Below are positions 9,519 to 16,863 of a stretch of DNA of 64,000 bases, piece by piece. The translations under genes and the position numbers were made by a program. The stretch spans positions 53,894-117,893 of the forward strand of contig JAJDYN010000032.1 of NCBI GenBank assembly GCA_022825135.1, in the 5' to 3' direction. How positions within the stretch are numbered: position 1 is the first letter of the stretch; each line of letters opens with the position of its first letter. This DNA comes from Gemmatimonadota bacterium. GTDB taxonomy: Bacteria > Gemmatimonadota > Gemmatimonadetes > Longimicrobiales > Gaopeijiaceae. The notes beneath the pieces were generated by a model. The model ran no database searches. It saw nothing but the letters and a program-made list of their open reading frames with translations, and had not been told where the DNA came from.

Positions 9519-9676
9519 CGTCCGTCGCCGTGTTCAGGTAAACTGGTATCCAGAGCGTACTATATACCGCGTCGAGCCCGTCTTCCGCCACCTGCGCGCT
9601 GGAGGGAACAGCCTGCCGGCGCCCGAGGTAGGGCGGGCTGACGTACCCCGATCACCCACAGCCTCCCGCAGCCGCC

Positions 9677-10933
9677 ATGTCCACTTCCCGGGTCGTCGTC
9701 GCAGGCGGAGGCCTCATCGGCCTCTGCTCGGCCTGGTATCTGGCGCGGCGCGGGGCGGATGTCGTCGTTCTCGAGCGCAAGGAAATCGGGGCCGGCGCCT
9801 CGCGGGGCAACGCCGGGATCGTGGCCGCCGGGCACCCTCCGCTGAACCGGCCGGGCAAGGTCCGCCAGGCGCTCCCGCACATCTTCGATGCGCGGAGTCC
9901 GTTGTACGTGCGCGCGCGGAGGGACATGGGCGTCTGGCGATGGCTGGCCGCGTTCGCGCGGCACTGCACCCGCCGACACGAACGGCACTGCCTGGAGACG
10001 CTGGCGCCGCTGGGGCTGGATACGCTCGCGTGCTTCGACGCCATCGTGGATGAGGAAGGGATCGACTGCGATTACCGGCGCGGGCACTACCTGGAGGTCT
10101 GCGTCGGCGGGAAGGCCATGGCGAAGGCAAGGGACGACGCCGGGCTGATGCGCGAGCACGGCTACCACCCCGAGGTCGTGGACGGGGGTCAGGCGCGTGA
10201 GCTTGAGCCGGCACTCGGTCCCCGGGTGGCGGGCGGCGTCCTGTTCCCCGAAACCCGGATTCTGGACCCATGGCTCTTCCTTCTCGGTCTGGCGAAGGCG
10301 GCGCGGCGAAGGGGCGTCTCCATCCGCGAGGGCGTGGCGGTGCGGCGCCTCACGGTCTCAGGTGGGACGGTGCGGGGCGTGGAGACCGCCGATGGCGGGC
10401 GAGTCGCGGCCGACGCGGTCGTGGTGGCCACCGGTCCGTTCAGTCTGCCGCTGGCGGAACAGGTCGGCAGCCGTCTCCCCGTTCAACCCGGAAAGGGATA
10501 CCACCGCGAGGTGGCCGTGGGACCGGGAGGAGCACCCTCCATGCGCGTCGCCTGCACCAATCGCGAGACGGGCATCATCTGCACGCCGCTGGAAGGGCGG
10601 GTGCGCTTCGTGGGGACGATGGAATTCGCCGGCTACGACCTGGAGTTGAACCCCATCCGGCTCGAGCAGCTCACGCTGAAGCCCCGCGCCTGGCTGCCGA
10701 CTCTCGGCGATGCGCCGCCGGTGTCGGAATGGTGCGGCCTCCGGCCCATGTCCCCGGACGGGCTGCCCTTCGTCGGCCCTCTCGGCGATGTCGCCGGACT
10801 TTCGGTGGCGGTGGGTCACGGCAACCTCGGGCTCACGCTGTCGGCGGTTACGGGCGAAATGGTCGCCAACCAGGTTGCGGGCACCGGCGACCCGCGCCTG
10901 GCGCCCTTTTCCCCCGCCCGCTTCGGGCGGTAG
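9677..10933 (+). CDS. FAD-dependent amino-acid oxidase/dehydrogenase (DadA-like)
   Basis: The 418-residue protein opens with a Rossmann dinucleotide motif, VVVAGGGLIGLCSAWYLA, followed by the acidic end of strand 2 (VVVLERKEIGAGAS). The C-terminus has the second FAD contact region, GLRPMSPDGLPFVGPL..., and VAVGHGNLGLTLS. This is the DAO/DadA fold of D-amino-acid dehydrogenases and glycine or sarcosine oxidases. It probably oxidises a D-amino acid or secondary amine to an imino acid and passes electrons to FAD and quinones. It is divergent from the PQQ dehydrogenase across a 158-base gap. It precedes pdxH by 9 bases, hinting at co-transcription. The substrate is uncertain. Confidence 0.87.
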   Translation: MSTSRVVVAGGGLIGLCSAWYLARRGADVVVLERKEIGAGASRGNAGIVAAGHPPLNRPGKVRQALPHIFDARSPLYVRARRDMGVWRWLAAFARHCTRRHERHCLETLAPLGLDTLACFDAIVDEEGIDCDYRRGHYLEVCVGGKAMAKARDDAGLMREHGYHPEVVDGGQARELEPALGPRVAGGVLFPETRILDPWLFLLGLAKAARRRGVSIREGVAVRRLTVSGGTVRGVETADGGRVAADAVVVATGPFSLPLAEQVGSRLPVQPGKGYHREVAVGPGGAPSMRVACTNRETGIICTPLEGRVRFVGTMEFAGYDLELNPIRLEQLTLKPRAWLPTLGDAPPVSEWCGLRPMSPDGLPFVGPLGDVAGLSVAVGHGNLGLTLSAVTGEMVANQVAGTGDPRLAPFSPARFGR

Positions 10934-10942
10934 CATGTTCGC

Positions 10943-11596
10943 ATGTCGCTCAGATCCAATCTTCGCCTCGTCTTCTCGCTTGGACGCGGCCTGACCCGCG
11001 GGCTCCCCGACGCGGATCCAGGTCTCGATCCGGTCCAGCTCTTCGGGCAGTGGTTCGAGGCCGCGCGCAAGGCCGGCATTCTGCTCCCCGAGGCAATGAC
11101 ACTGGCAACCGTGTCCGCCGATGGCGCGCCCAGCGCGCGCATGGTGTTGCTCAAGGGCTTCGACGAGGACGGCTTCGAGTTCTACACGAACCTCGGCAGC
11201 CGCAAGGCGGAGGAGCTGACCGCCAATCCCCGGGCCGCCCTCTGTTTTCACTGGGGTGTGCTCCAGCGCCAGGTGCGGATCGAGGGCGGGGTGAAGCAGT
11301 TGAGCCCCGAGGTGGCGGCCGCCTACTTCCGCACCCGGCCCCGGGGCAGCCGGATCGGTGCATGGGCGTCGCGCCAGAGCCAGCCCCTCGGCGACCGCGA
11401 GATGCTGGCTCGGCGGGTGCGCGAGTTCGAGAAGAGGTTCGAAGGCGGGGAAGTGCCCCTGCCCGACTTCTGGGGCGGCTACCGGCTCGATCCACAGCGC
11501 ATCGAGTTCTGGCAGGGGCGCGCGGATCGGCTCCATGATCGGCTGGTATTCCAGCGCGAGGAGAAGGGGTGGAGCACCACGCGGCTTTATCCGTAG
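10943..11596 (+). CDS. pdxH: Pyridoxamine 5'-phosphate oxidase
   Basis: The 217-residue protein is close to the normal length of PdxH. FMN and PLP contacts are recognisable: RMVLLKGFDEDGFEFYTN, GSRKAEEL, SRIGAWASRQSQP and the C-terminal PDFWGGYRLDP...EFWQGRADRLHDR. It oxidises pyridoxine or pyridoxamine 5'-phosphate to pyridoxal 5'-phosphate with FMN and oxygen in the cytoplasm. The C-terminus ends RLYP, against the common RLAP. It is flanked by an amino-acid oxidase and a dapF-like gene in the same orientation with gaps of 9 and 13 bases. Confidence 0.95.
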   Translation: MSLRSNLRLVFSLGRGLTRGLPDADPGLDPVQLFGQWFEAARKAGILLPEAMTLATVSADGAPSARMVLLKGFDEDGFEFYTNLGSRKAEELTANPRAALCFHWGVLQRQVRIEGGVKQLSPEVAAAYFRTRPRGSRIGAWASRQSQPLGDREMLARRVREFEKRFEGGEVPLPDFWGGYRLDPQRIEFWQGRADRLHDRLVFQREEKGWSTTRLYP

Positions 11597-11609
11597 GCGA
11601 CGGGGGGCG

Positions 11610-12554
11610 ATGACCGCGGACCGTCCACGCGCCGGAGCCGGGTTCTACAAGGGCCACGGCCTGGGCAACGACTATCTCGTCTTTCGGTTCGGAGGCGGAT
11701 GGGCCGCATCGTCGGAGGCGGTGCGCGCCGTCTGCGACCGCTGGCGGGGCGTGGGTGCCGACGGCATCGTCCTGCACTCGCCTCCGGACGAGCGTCCCTG
11801 GCGCCTGCGGATGTTCAACCCGGACGGCTCGGAGTTCGAGCGGAGCGGAAACGGCCTGCGCGTCTTCGCAGCGTACGCGGCGTCGCGGGGCTGGGTCGGA
11901 GACGAGGACTTCGCGGTGAAGGTCGGCGGCGACCGCGTCCACATGCGCGTGGAAGAGCGCCTGGGCGGCGGCGTCTACGACGTTTCGGTCGAGATGGGAC
12001 GCGCGTCGCTGGACCCCACCGCTGCGGGGCTTGCGCCCAAATGGCAGGGGACGCCGCTGACCCACCCGGCGGCGGGGACGCTCGACTGCACCCCTGTGAG
12101 CGTCGGCAACCCCCATTGCGTGGTGTTCACCGACGATCTGTCCGATGCTGCGCTCTCCCGCCTGGGTCCCTTTCTGACCGCCCACGAAGCGTTCCCGGCC
12201 GGCGTGAACGTGCAGCTGGCCCGGCCCGTCTCGCGCGCCTGTGTCGAAATCGCCATCTGGGAGCGGGGTGTGGGGCACACCCGGGCCTCGGGGACCAGTT
12301 CGTGCGCGGCGGCGGTGGCGGCGGCCGGGCGCGGGTTGGTGGACTACGGCGACGTCGAGGTGCGCATGGAGGGCGGCACGCTCCAGGTGAATGTCTCCCG
12401 GGAGCTGGAGGTCACGCTGCGGGGGCCGGTGCAGGGGGTGGCAAGGGGGCGGTTGTCGGAGGGCTTCATGGAGTCGCTGCGGCCGGCGTCCCGGGGCCGG
12501 GGCTCGCGTCCGCGACAGGGAACGGGTTCCCGTTCATCGGGAAACAAGGCATAA
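11610..12554 (+). CDS. Diaminopimelate epimerase-like protein lacking both catalytic cysteines
   Basis: The 314-residue protein has the two-lobed DapF fold: GHGLGNDYLVF near the N-terminus, FNPDGSE before the first active-site loop, GNPHCVVF in the middle and ERGVGHTRASGTSSCAA in the second loop. In true DapF these loops are CGNG and ACGTG, whose cysteines remove and return the alpha proton. Here both are serine: Ser79 in SGNGLR and Ser227 in ASGTSS. The rest of the scaffold is intact, so this is not a decayed gene. It may be an isomerase or racemase with altered chemistry, or a non-catalytic homologue. A tail of about 25 residues rich in Arg, Ser and Gly follows the fold. The start ATG lies 13 bases after pdxH. 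Confidence 0.85.
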   Translation: MTADRPRAGAGFYKGHGLGNDYLVFRFGGGWAASSEAVRAVCDRWRGVGADGIVLHSPPDERPWRLRMFNPDGSEFERSGNGLRVFAAYAASRGWVGDEDFAVKVGGDRVHMRVEERLGGGVYDVSVEMGRASLDPTAAGLAPKWQGTPLTHPAAGTLDCTPVSVGNPHCVVFTDDLSDAALSRLGPFLTAHEAFPAGVNVQLARPVSRACVEIAIWERGVGHTRASGTSSCAAAVAAAGRGLVDYGDVEVRMEGGTLQVNVSRELEVTLRGPVQGVARGRLSEGFMESLRPASRGRGSRPRQGTGSRSSGNKA

Positions 12555-12603
12555 TGACCGCAGTCGCGTTTTCGGCGCCCAAGACCCCAAGGGAGAAGCC
12601 GCC

Positions 12604-13257
12604 GTGCTGAGATTCGCCGAGGAGATCCTGCTGCTGTTGCTCGATGACGAGAACGGCACGTTCGCGCACGTCCCCAGCTGGTCGCTCAACTACGCCGTCG
12701 GCGGGGGCGTGCTGATGGACCTGGCGCTCGAGAACCGCATCGACACCGATCCGGAGAGGCTCTACCTGGTCGATGCGACGCCGCTCGGCGACAGCCTGCT
12801 GGATCCGATGCTGAAGGAGATCGCCGGGGCCGAAGATGCCCACGATGCGCGCTACTGGGTGGAACACGCGGCGGGCCGCGCCGCCGAGATCCGCGAGACC
12901 GCGCTCGACCGGCTGGTCTCGAAGGGCATCCTGGCGCGCCACGACGAGCGCTTCCTCTGGGTCTTCCGCTCGCGGCGCTATCCGGTCGTGGACGGCAAGG
13001 CGGAACGCGAGGTCAAGCTGCGCATCATGGAGGTGCTCTTCAGCGACATGATCCCCGATCCCCGTGACATCGTGATCATCGCGCTCGCGGATGCCTGCGG
13101 GATCTTCAAGTGGCTGCTGTCCAGGCGCGAACTGAAGAACGTCCAGTCGCGCATCAGCGACGTGCGCCGGATGGAGCTGATCGGGCGAGCCGTCGCCGAG
13201 GCCATCTGGGACATCGAACTGATCGTGCGCACGCAGAGCGTGCCGATGCAGGGGTAG
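12604..13257 (+). CDS. GPP34 (GOLPH3-like) family protein
   Basis: The 217-residue product starts at a GTG preceded by GGGAG. It matches the GPP34 fold: an N-terminal helix LRFAEEILLLLLDDENG, then SLNYAVGGGVLMDLALENRID, a beta-hairpin FLWVFRSRRYPVVDG, and helices with DIVIIALADACGIF. In eukaryotes GOLPH3 binds phosphatidylinositol-4-phosphate at the Golgi. The role of bacterial members is not established; membrane or phospholipid binding is only an analogy. It follows the dapF-like gene and converges on hutF. No signal peptide is present, so it should be cytoplasmic or peripheral. Confidence 0.85.
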   Translation: MLRFAEEILLLLLDDENGTFAHVPSWSLNYAVGGGVLMDLALENRIDTDPERLYLVDATPLGDSLLDPMLKEIAGAEDAHDARYWVEHAAGRAAEIRETALDRLVSKGILARHDERFLWVFRSRRYPVVDGKAEREVKLRIMEVLFSDMIPDPRDIVIIALADACGIFKWLLSRRELKNVQSRISDVRRMELIGRAVAEAIWDIELIVRTQSVPMQG

Positions 13258-13318
13258 CGGAGCGAGTCGCGCCGGAGAGGCCCGGCACGGACCTCGCGCG
13301 ACCGCTGCTGTCGGGCTG

Positions 13319-14698
13319 CTAGAGGGCCGCGGCGAGCTTCCGCGCCACCGCACGGTACGCGGTCGCGATTTCGTCCTGCCTGCGGTGGCGCCCGTTCTCC
13401 ACCACCCAGGCGCCGCCCACCATCACGTCGCGCACCGGGGTGTCCTCGCCGCTGAAGATCCAGGCGTCGAGCAGCTGGTCCTCATCTCTCCCCACCAGGG
13501 CGGGATGGCCGGTGTCGAGGACGACCAGGTCGGCGCGGAATCCCGGCCGGATCGCCCCCAGCCGCCGCCCGCTCGCCTGCGCGCCCCCCGCCCACGCGCC
13601 CTCCAGCAGAGCCCGCCCGGTGGAGTGGGCCTTGCGGCCTCCGGCGACGTTGCGCTCGTGCATCGTGAGCCGCTGCGAGTACTCGAGCATCCGCAGGTCC
13701 GCAGCCGGGCTGACGCTGACGTGGGAATCGCCGCCCACCGCCCAGCGGCCGCCGGCGACCTGGTAGCTCGCGAGCGGGAAGACCCCGTCGCCCAGGTTGG
13801 CCTCGGTGGTCGGGCAAAGTCCCGCGACCGCGCCCGACGTGGCCAGGGCGCGGGTCTCCTCGGCGGTCATGTGGGTGGCGTGCACCGCGCACCAGCGCCC
13901 GTCGACGGGGGCGTGGCCGAGCAGCCACTCCACCGGCGAGGCCCCGCTCCAGGACAGGCACGCCCGCACCTCGGTCACCTGCTCGGCGATGTGGATGTGG
14001 ATGGGGGCGGCGGCGTCGGCTGCCTCCAGGGCGGCGACGGCGTCGGCCAGGTCGCCGGGAGGCACTGCCCGCAGCGAGTGCAGCGCCAGGCCGACGCGGC
14101 GGTTGCCGTCCCCCGCCATTGCGCTCCGCAGCCCGGCGCCGTCGGCGAGGATCTCGTCGACGGTAGCGACAAACCGGCGCTGCCCCGCGAGCGGCGCGTC
14201 CGACCCGAAGTCCGCGACCCGGTAGAGCGTGGGCAGCAGCGTCAGCCCGATCCCCGCGGCGGTTGCGGCCTCGTGGAGGCGCAGGGCCATCTCGTGCGGC
14301 ACGGCGTAGGGCCGACCTTGCGGGTCGTTGCGCAGATAGTGGAACTCGGCCACTGCCGTGTAGCCGTGGCGCAGCATCTCGGCGTAGAGCTGGGAGGCGA
14401 CGACCCGCACATCATCCGGAGAAAGGCGCGCCAGAAAGGCGTACATCCGCTCGCGCCAGCTCCCGAACCCGTATTCGGCCGTGCCGCCGGACTCGGTGAG
14501 TCCCGCCATCGCCCGCTGAAATGCGTGGGAGTGCACGTTGGGGATGCCGGGAACGACGGCGCCGGGGACGCGTCGTGTCCCTTCCGGGGTTCCGCCGGGC
14601 AATATCGCGCCGAAATCGCCGTTGGCGGACACTTCGACGCGCACATCGCGCGCCCAGCCGCCGGGCAGCAGCGCCAGTTCGAAATGGAGGTCGGACAT
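13319..14698 (-). CDS. hutF: Formimidoylglutamate deiminase (HutF)
   Basis: The 459-residue amidohydrolase matches HutF, which converts N-formimino-L-glutamate to N-formyl-L-glutamate and ammonia in the five-step histidine pathway. The metal-binding and catalytic motifs of the family are visible: NVHSHAFQRAM, EFHYLRNDPQG, LALHSLRAVPP, HIHIAEQVTEV and GGDSHVSVSP. It would act with HutI, encoded at 15573 on the other strand, and with an N-formylglutamate deformylase (HutG), which is absent here. HutH and HutU are also absent. The gene lies leftward, next to a toxin-antitoxin pair that separates it from hutI. Confidence 0.93.
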   Translation of the reverse strand: MSDLHFELALLPGGWARDVRVEVSANGDFGAILPGGTPEGTRRVPGAVVPGIPNVHSHAFQRAMAGLTESGGTAEYGFGSWRERMYAFLARLSPDDVRVVASQLYAEMLRHGYTAVAEFHYLRNDPQGRPYAVPHEMALRLHEAATAAGIGLTLLPTLYRVADFGSDAPLAGQRRFVATVDEILADGAGLRSAMAGDGNRRVGLALHSLRAVPPGDLADAVAALEAADAAAPIHIHIAEQVTEVRACLSWSGASPVEWLLGHAPVDGRWCAVHATHMTAEETRALATSGAVAGLCPTTEANLGDGVFPLASYQVAGGRWAVGGDSHVSVSPAADLRMLEYSQRLTMHERNVAGGRKAHSTGRALLEGAWAGGAQASGRRLGAIRPGFRADLVVLDTGHPALVGRDEDQLLDAWIFSGEDTPVRDVMVGGAWVVENGRHRRQDEIATAYRAVARKLAAAL

Positions 14699-14815
14699 GG
14701 GCGGGGACGGTACTCGGGAACGGGAGTGCGGTCAACGAGCGGGGCCGTTCACTTCACGCGCGTCGAGACGTCGGGTTCGGTTCGGGGGGCGCCGGGCCGG
14801 GAGGTTGCAACGCGC

Positions 14816-15154
14816 CTACGGGGCGAACATGCGTTGCAACACCTCGAGGACTTCGATCACCGTGGTCGTAGACAGCCGTCCCAACCGACGAACCAGCCGA
14901 ACCTCATCCACGGTCCGGAGTTGGTCGACCACCACATATCCGTCCTTCTCCCGAAACCGGCAAGGGACGCGGAACGCATATGAGCGACCACCGGTCGTCA
15001 TCGGTGCCACCATGAACGTTCCCAGGTAGGGGTTCAACTCATCAGGCGAAACGATGACGCACGGACGTGTCTTTCTGATCTCGGAGCCTCGCGTTGGATC
15101 GAGCGAGATCAGGTAGACGTCGCCGCGGCGTGGCCCTTCTGTTACCACTCCCAC
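14816..15154 (-). CDS. MazF/PemK-family toxin (endoribonuclease)
   Basis: The 112-residue protein has the MazF/PemK signature: RRGDVYLISLDPTRGSEI near the N-terminus, then RKTRPCVIVS and a central VAPMTTGGR. MazF toxins cleave single-stranded RNA at short sequences and arrest growth when the antitoxin is lost. Its start at 15154 overlaps the end of the upstream antitoxin gene by 13 bases, as is typical of translationally coupled toxin-antitoxin pairs. The C-terminal helix ends LEVLQRMFAP. The target sequence cannot be deduced. Confidence 0.92.
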   Translation of the reverse strand: MGVVTEGPRRGDVYLISLDPTRGSEIRKTRPCVIVSPDELNPYLGTFMVAPMTTGGRSYAFRVPCRFREKDGYVVVDQLRTVDEVRLVRRLGRLSTTTVIEVLEVLQRMFAP

Positions 15155-15390
15155 TCCGAATCGTCGAAAGCCGTCGGTACCGGCTGGTCGAGGAGCCCGC
15201 CTTCAGGGCTCATTCCCAGCTCGCGGGCCTCATTGGCCCATCCAGCCCTCGGGTTGTCAACGGATTCGACGAGCAGGCCGGAATCGACGACACGCAGCCG
15301 AAGTCGAGTGCCCAACCCCGCCGCGCGCAGGAGGGCCTTGGGTATTCGGATTCCGCGTGAGTTGCCGATCTTGATGAGTCGTGTTTCCAT
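15142..15390 (-). CDS. MazE-like AbrB-fold antitoxin
   Basis: The product has 82 residues from the ATG at 15390; a GTG at 15399 is possible but less well spaced from the AGG at about 9 bases. The N-terminal half is a swapped-hairpin AbrB/MazE DNA-binding domain with the motif LIKIGNSRGIRIPK. The C-terminal half is acidic and probably unstructured (FDDSEWEW), the usual toxin-neutralising tail. It precedes and overlaps the MazF toxin gene. The complex should repress its own promoter, and two GTAATCAC direct repeats upstream are candidate binding sites. Confidence 0.92.
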   Translation of the reverse strand: METRLIKIGNSRGIRIPKALLRAAGLGTRLRLRVVDSGLLVESVDNPRAGWANEARELGMSPEGGLLDQPVPTAFDDSEWEW

Positions 15391-15417
15391 GCCGGGCACC
15401 TGCGTGGGAGCGACACA

Positions 15418-15436
15418 GTAATCACAATGTAATCAC
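15418..15436. promoter_or_regulatory. Candidate mazEF operator: paired direct repeats
   Basis: GTAATCAC occurs at 15418-15425 and again at 15429-15436. The start-to-start distance is 11 bases, about one helical turn. The repeats lie about 30-45 bases upstream of the antitoxin start, in a locally AT-richer stretch. Spacing on one DNA face suits binding by a dimeric AbrB-fold antitoxin. This is inferred from position and symmetry only. Confidence 0.4.
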
Positions 15437-15512
15437 CGTGTGCTACCTCGGCCAAGCCCCTTGACGCTACGTTGGCAGTGGTGCCGCCCGGTACAGGGGC
15501 AATGGTCACGGG

Positions 15513-15560
15513 TCTGCCAAAATGGCAGAGTCCGCGAAACGAGTCTGCCAAAATGGCAGA
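15513..15560 (+). promoter_or_regulatory. Two identical palindromes, candidate hutI-acnX operator
   Basis: TCTGCCAAAATGGCAGA is present at 15513-15529 and again, without mismatch, at 15544-15560. Each is a perfect 7-bp inverted repeat around AAA. The copies are 31 bases apart, three helical turns, so two repressor dimers could sit on one DNA face. They lie immediately before the ribosome site AGGAG (15562-15566). The motif differs from the TGTA...TACA-like HutC site known from gammaproteobacteria. The regulator is not identified in this window. Confidence 0.65.
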
Positions 15561-15572
15561 CAGGAGAATGAT

Positions 15573-16835
15573 CTGAATCGGGAGCAAGGGGGGCCGGACC
15601 TGCTGATCCGCAACATTCACGTCGCCACCATGGCGGACACGGGGGAGGCGTACGGCGTAGTGCGCGATGGCCTGGTGGCGGTCACAGGTGGGACAATCAC
15701 GTGGGTCGGGGCTGCGCACACGGCTCCCCGCGAGGCGACGTCGGGCGCCTCGCGCACCCTGGACGGAGCAGGTGGGTGGCTCACCCCGGGGCTCATCGAC
15801 TGCCACACCCACCTCGTATTCGCGGGTACGCGCGCGGGCGAATTCGAGATGCGCCTGCGCGGCATGACCTACGAGGAGATCGCGCGGGCTGGCGGCGGCA
15901 TCCGCTCCACGGTGGCGGCGACCCGGACAGCGACCGCAGAGGAGCTCTGCGATGCATCTGCGTGGAGACTTGAAGCGCTTGCAATACATGGTGTTACCAT
16001 GGTTGAGATAAAGTCCGGTTACGGGCTGGATGTCGACACCGAGCTGAGGATGCTGCGGGTCGCCCGCACGTTGGGCGAACGCCTCCCGGTACGCGTATCG
16101 CGCACCCTCCTCGCCGCGCACGCCCTGCCGCCCGAATATGAGGACCGCCGTGACGCCTACCTCGACCTGGTGTGCGAGACGATGATCCCGCGGGTCGCCG
16201 CCGAACGCCTCGCCGACGCGGTGGACGCGTTCTGCGAGGACATCGCTTTCACCCCGGCGGAGTGCGCGCGCGTCTTCGATGCAGCCACCGCCCACGGACT
16301 GCCGGTGCGCCTGCACGCCGACCAGCTCTCGCCCTCGGGCGGAGCCGAACTCGCCGCCGGCTACCGCGCCCGCTCCGCCGACCACCTGGAGTACGCGACC
16401 GAAGCCGGCTGCCGCGCACTGGCCGCGGCTGGGACCACCGCGGTCCTTCTGCCCGGAGCGTATTACACTCTGGGAGCGTCCCGCCGGCCTCCCGTGGACG
16501 CCCTGCGGCGTCACGGCGTGCCCATCGCGGTCGCGACCGACCTGAATCCCGGCTCGTCGCCCCTCACATCCCCTCTGCTCGCGATGAACATGGCCTGCGT
16601 CCTCTTCGGCCTGACGCCCGAGGAAGCGCTGGCCGGGATGACGCGTCACGCCGCGCCGGTGCTGGGCCTGCAAGGGGAGGTGGGCGTACTATCGCCGGGC
16701 ATGCGCGCGGACCTGGCGCTCTGGGACGTGGACCATCCCGCGGAGTTGAGCTACTGGATCGGCGCCAACCCCTGCCGGGCCGTGGTGCGCGGCGGGGAAG
16801 TGTACGAGCGCGGGCCGTTGACCGGAAAGCAATGA
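15573..16835 (+). CDS. hutI: Imidazolonepropionase (HutI)
   Basis: This amidohydrolase hydrolyses 4-imidazolone-5-propanoate to N-formimino-L-glutamate, the step before HutF. Motifs are complete: [42 protein letters not shown] and [12 protein letters not shown]. The start is uncertain. An in-frame ATG at 15522 would give 437 residues, but it lies inside a palindrome and has no ribosome site. A CTG at 15573 sits 6 bases after AGGAG and gives 420 residues, beginning close to the first conserved strand ([12 protein letters not shown]). I favour the CTG, without certainty. The gene is 28 bases upstream of the aconitase X subunits and likely in one operon with them. Confidence 0.93.
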   Translation: MNREQGGPDLLIRNIHVATMADTGEAYGVVRDGLVAVTGGTITWVGAAHTAPREATSGASRTLDGAGGWLTPGLIDCHTHLVFAGTRAGEFEMRLRGMTYEEIARAGGGIRSTVAATRTATAEELCDASAWRLEALAIHGVTMVEIKSGYGLDVDTELRMLRVARTLGERLPVRVSRTLLAAHALPPEYEDRRDAYLDLVCETMIPRVAAERLADAVDAFCEDIAFTPAECARVFDAATAHGLPVRLHADQLSPSGGAELAAGYRARSADHLEYATEAGCRALAAAGTTAVLLPGAYYTLGASRRPPVDALRRHGVPIAVATDLNPGSSPLTSPLLAMNMACVLFGLTPEEALAGMTRHAAPVLGLQGEVGVLSPGMRADLALWDVDHPAELSYWIGANPCRAVVRGGEVYERGPLTGKQ

Positions 16836-16863
16836 GTCCTCAGACGCACGTTGTGACCAGGCC

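Noticed and set aside
12554..12609. Short ATG frame of 18 codons between the dapF-like and GPP34 genes
   Set aside because: Overlaps the GPP34 start, has no ribosome site and no similarity; it is too short to support.
15513..15560. The two 17-base palindromes as a minimal CRISPR array
   Set aside because: Only two copies with a 14-base gap, directly at a gene start, and no cas gene nearby; an operator fits better.
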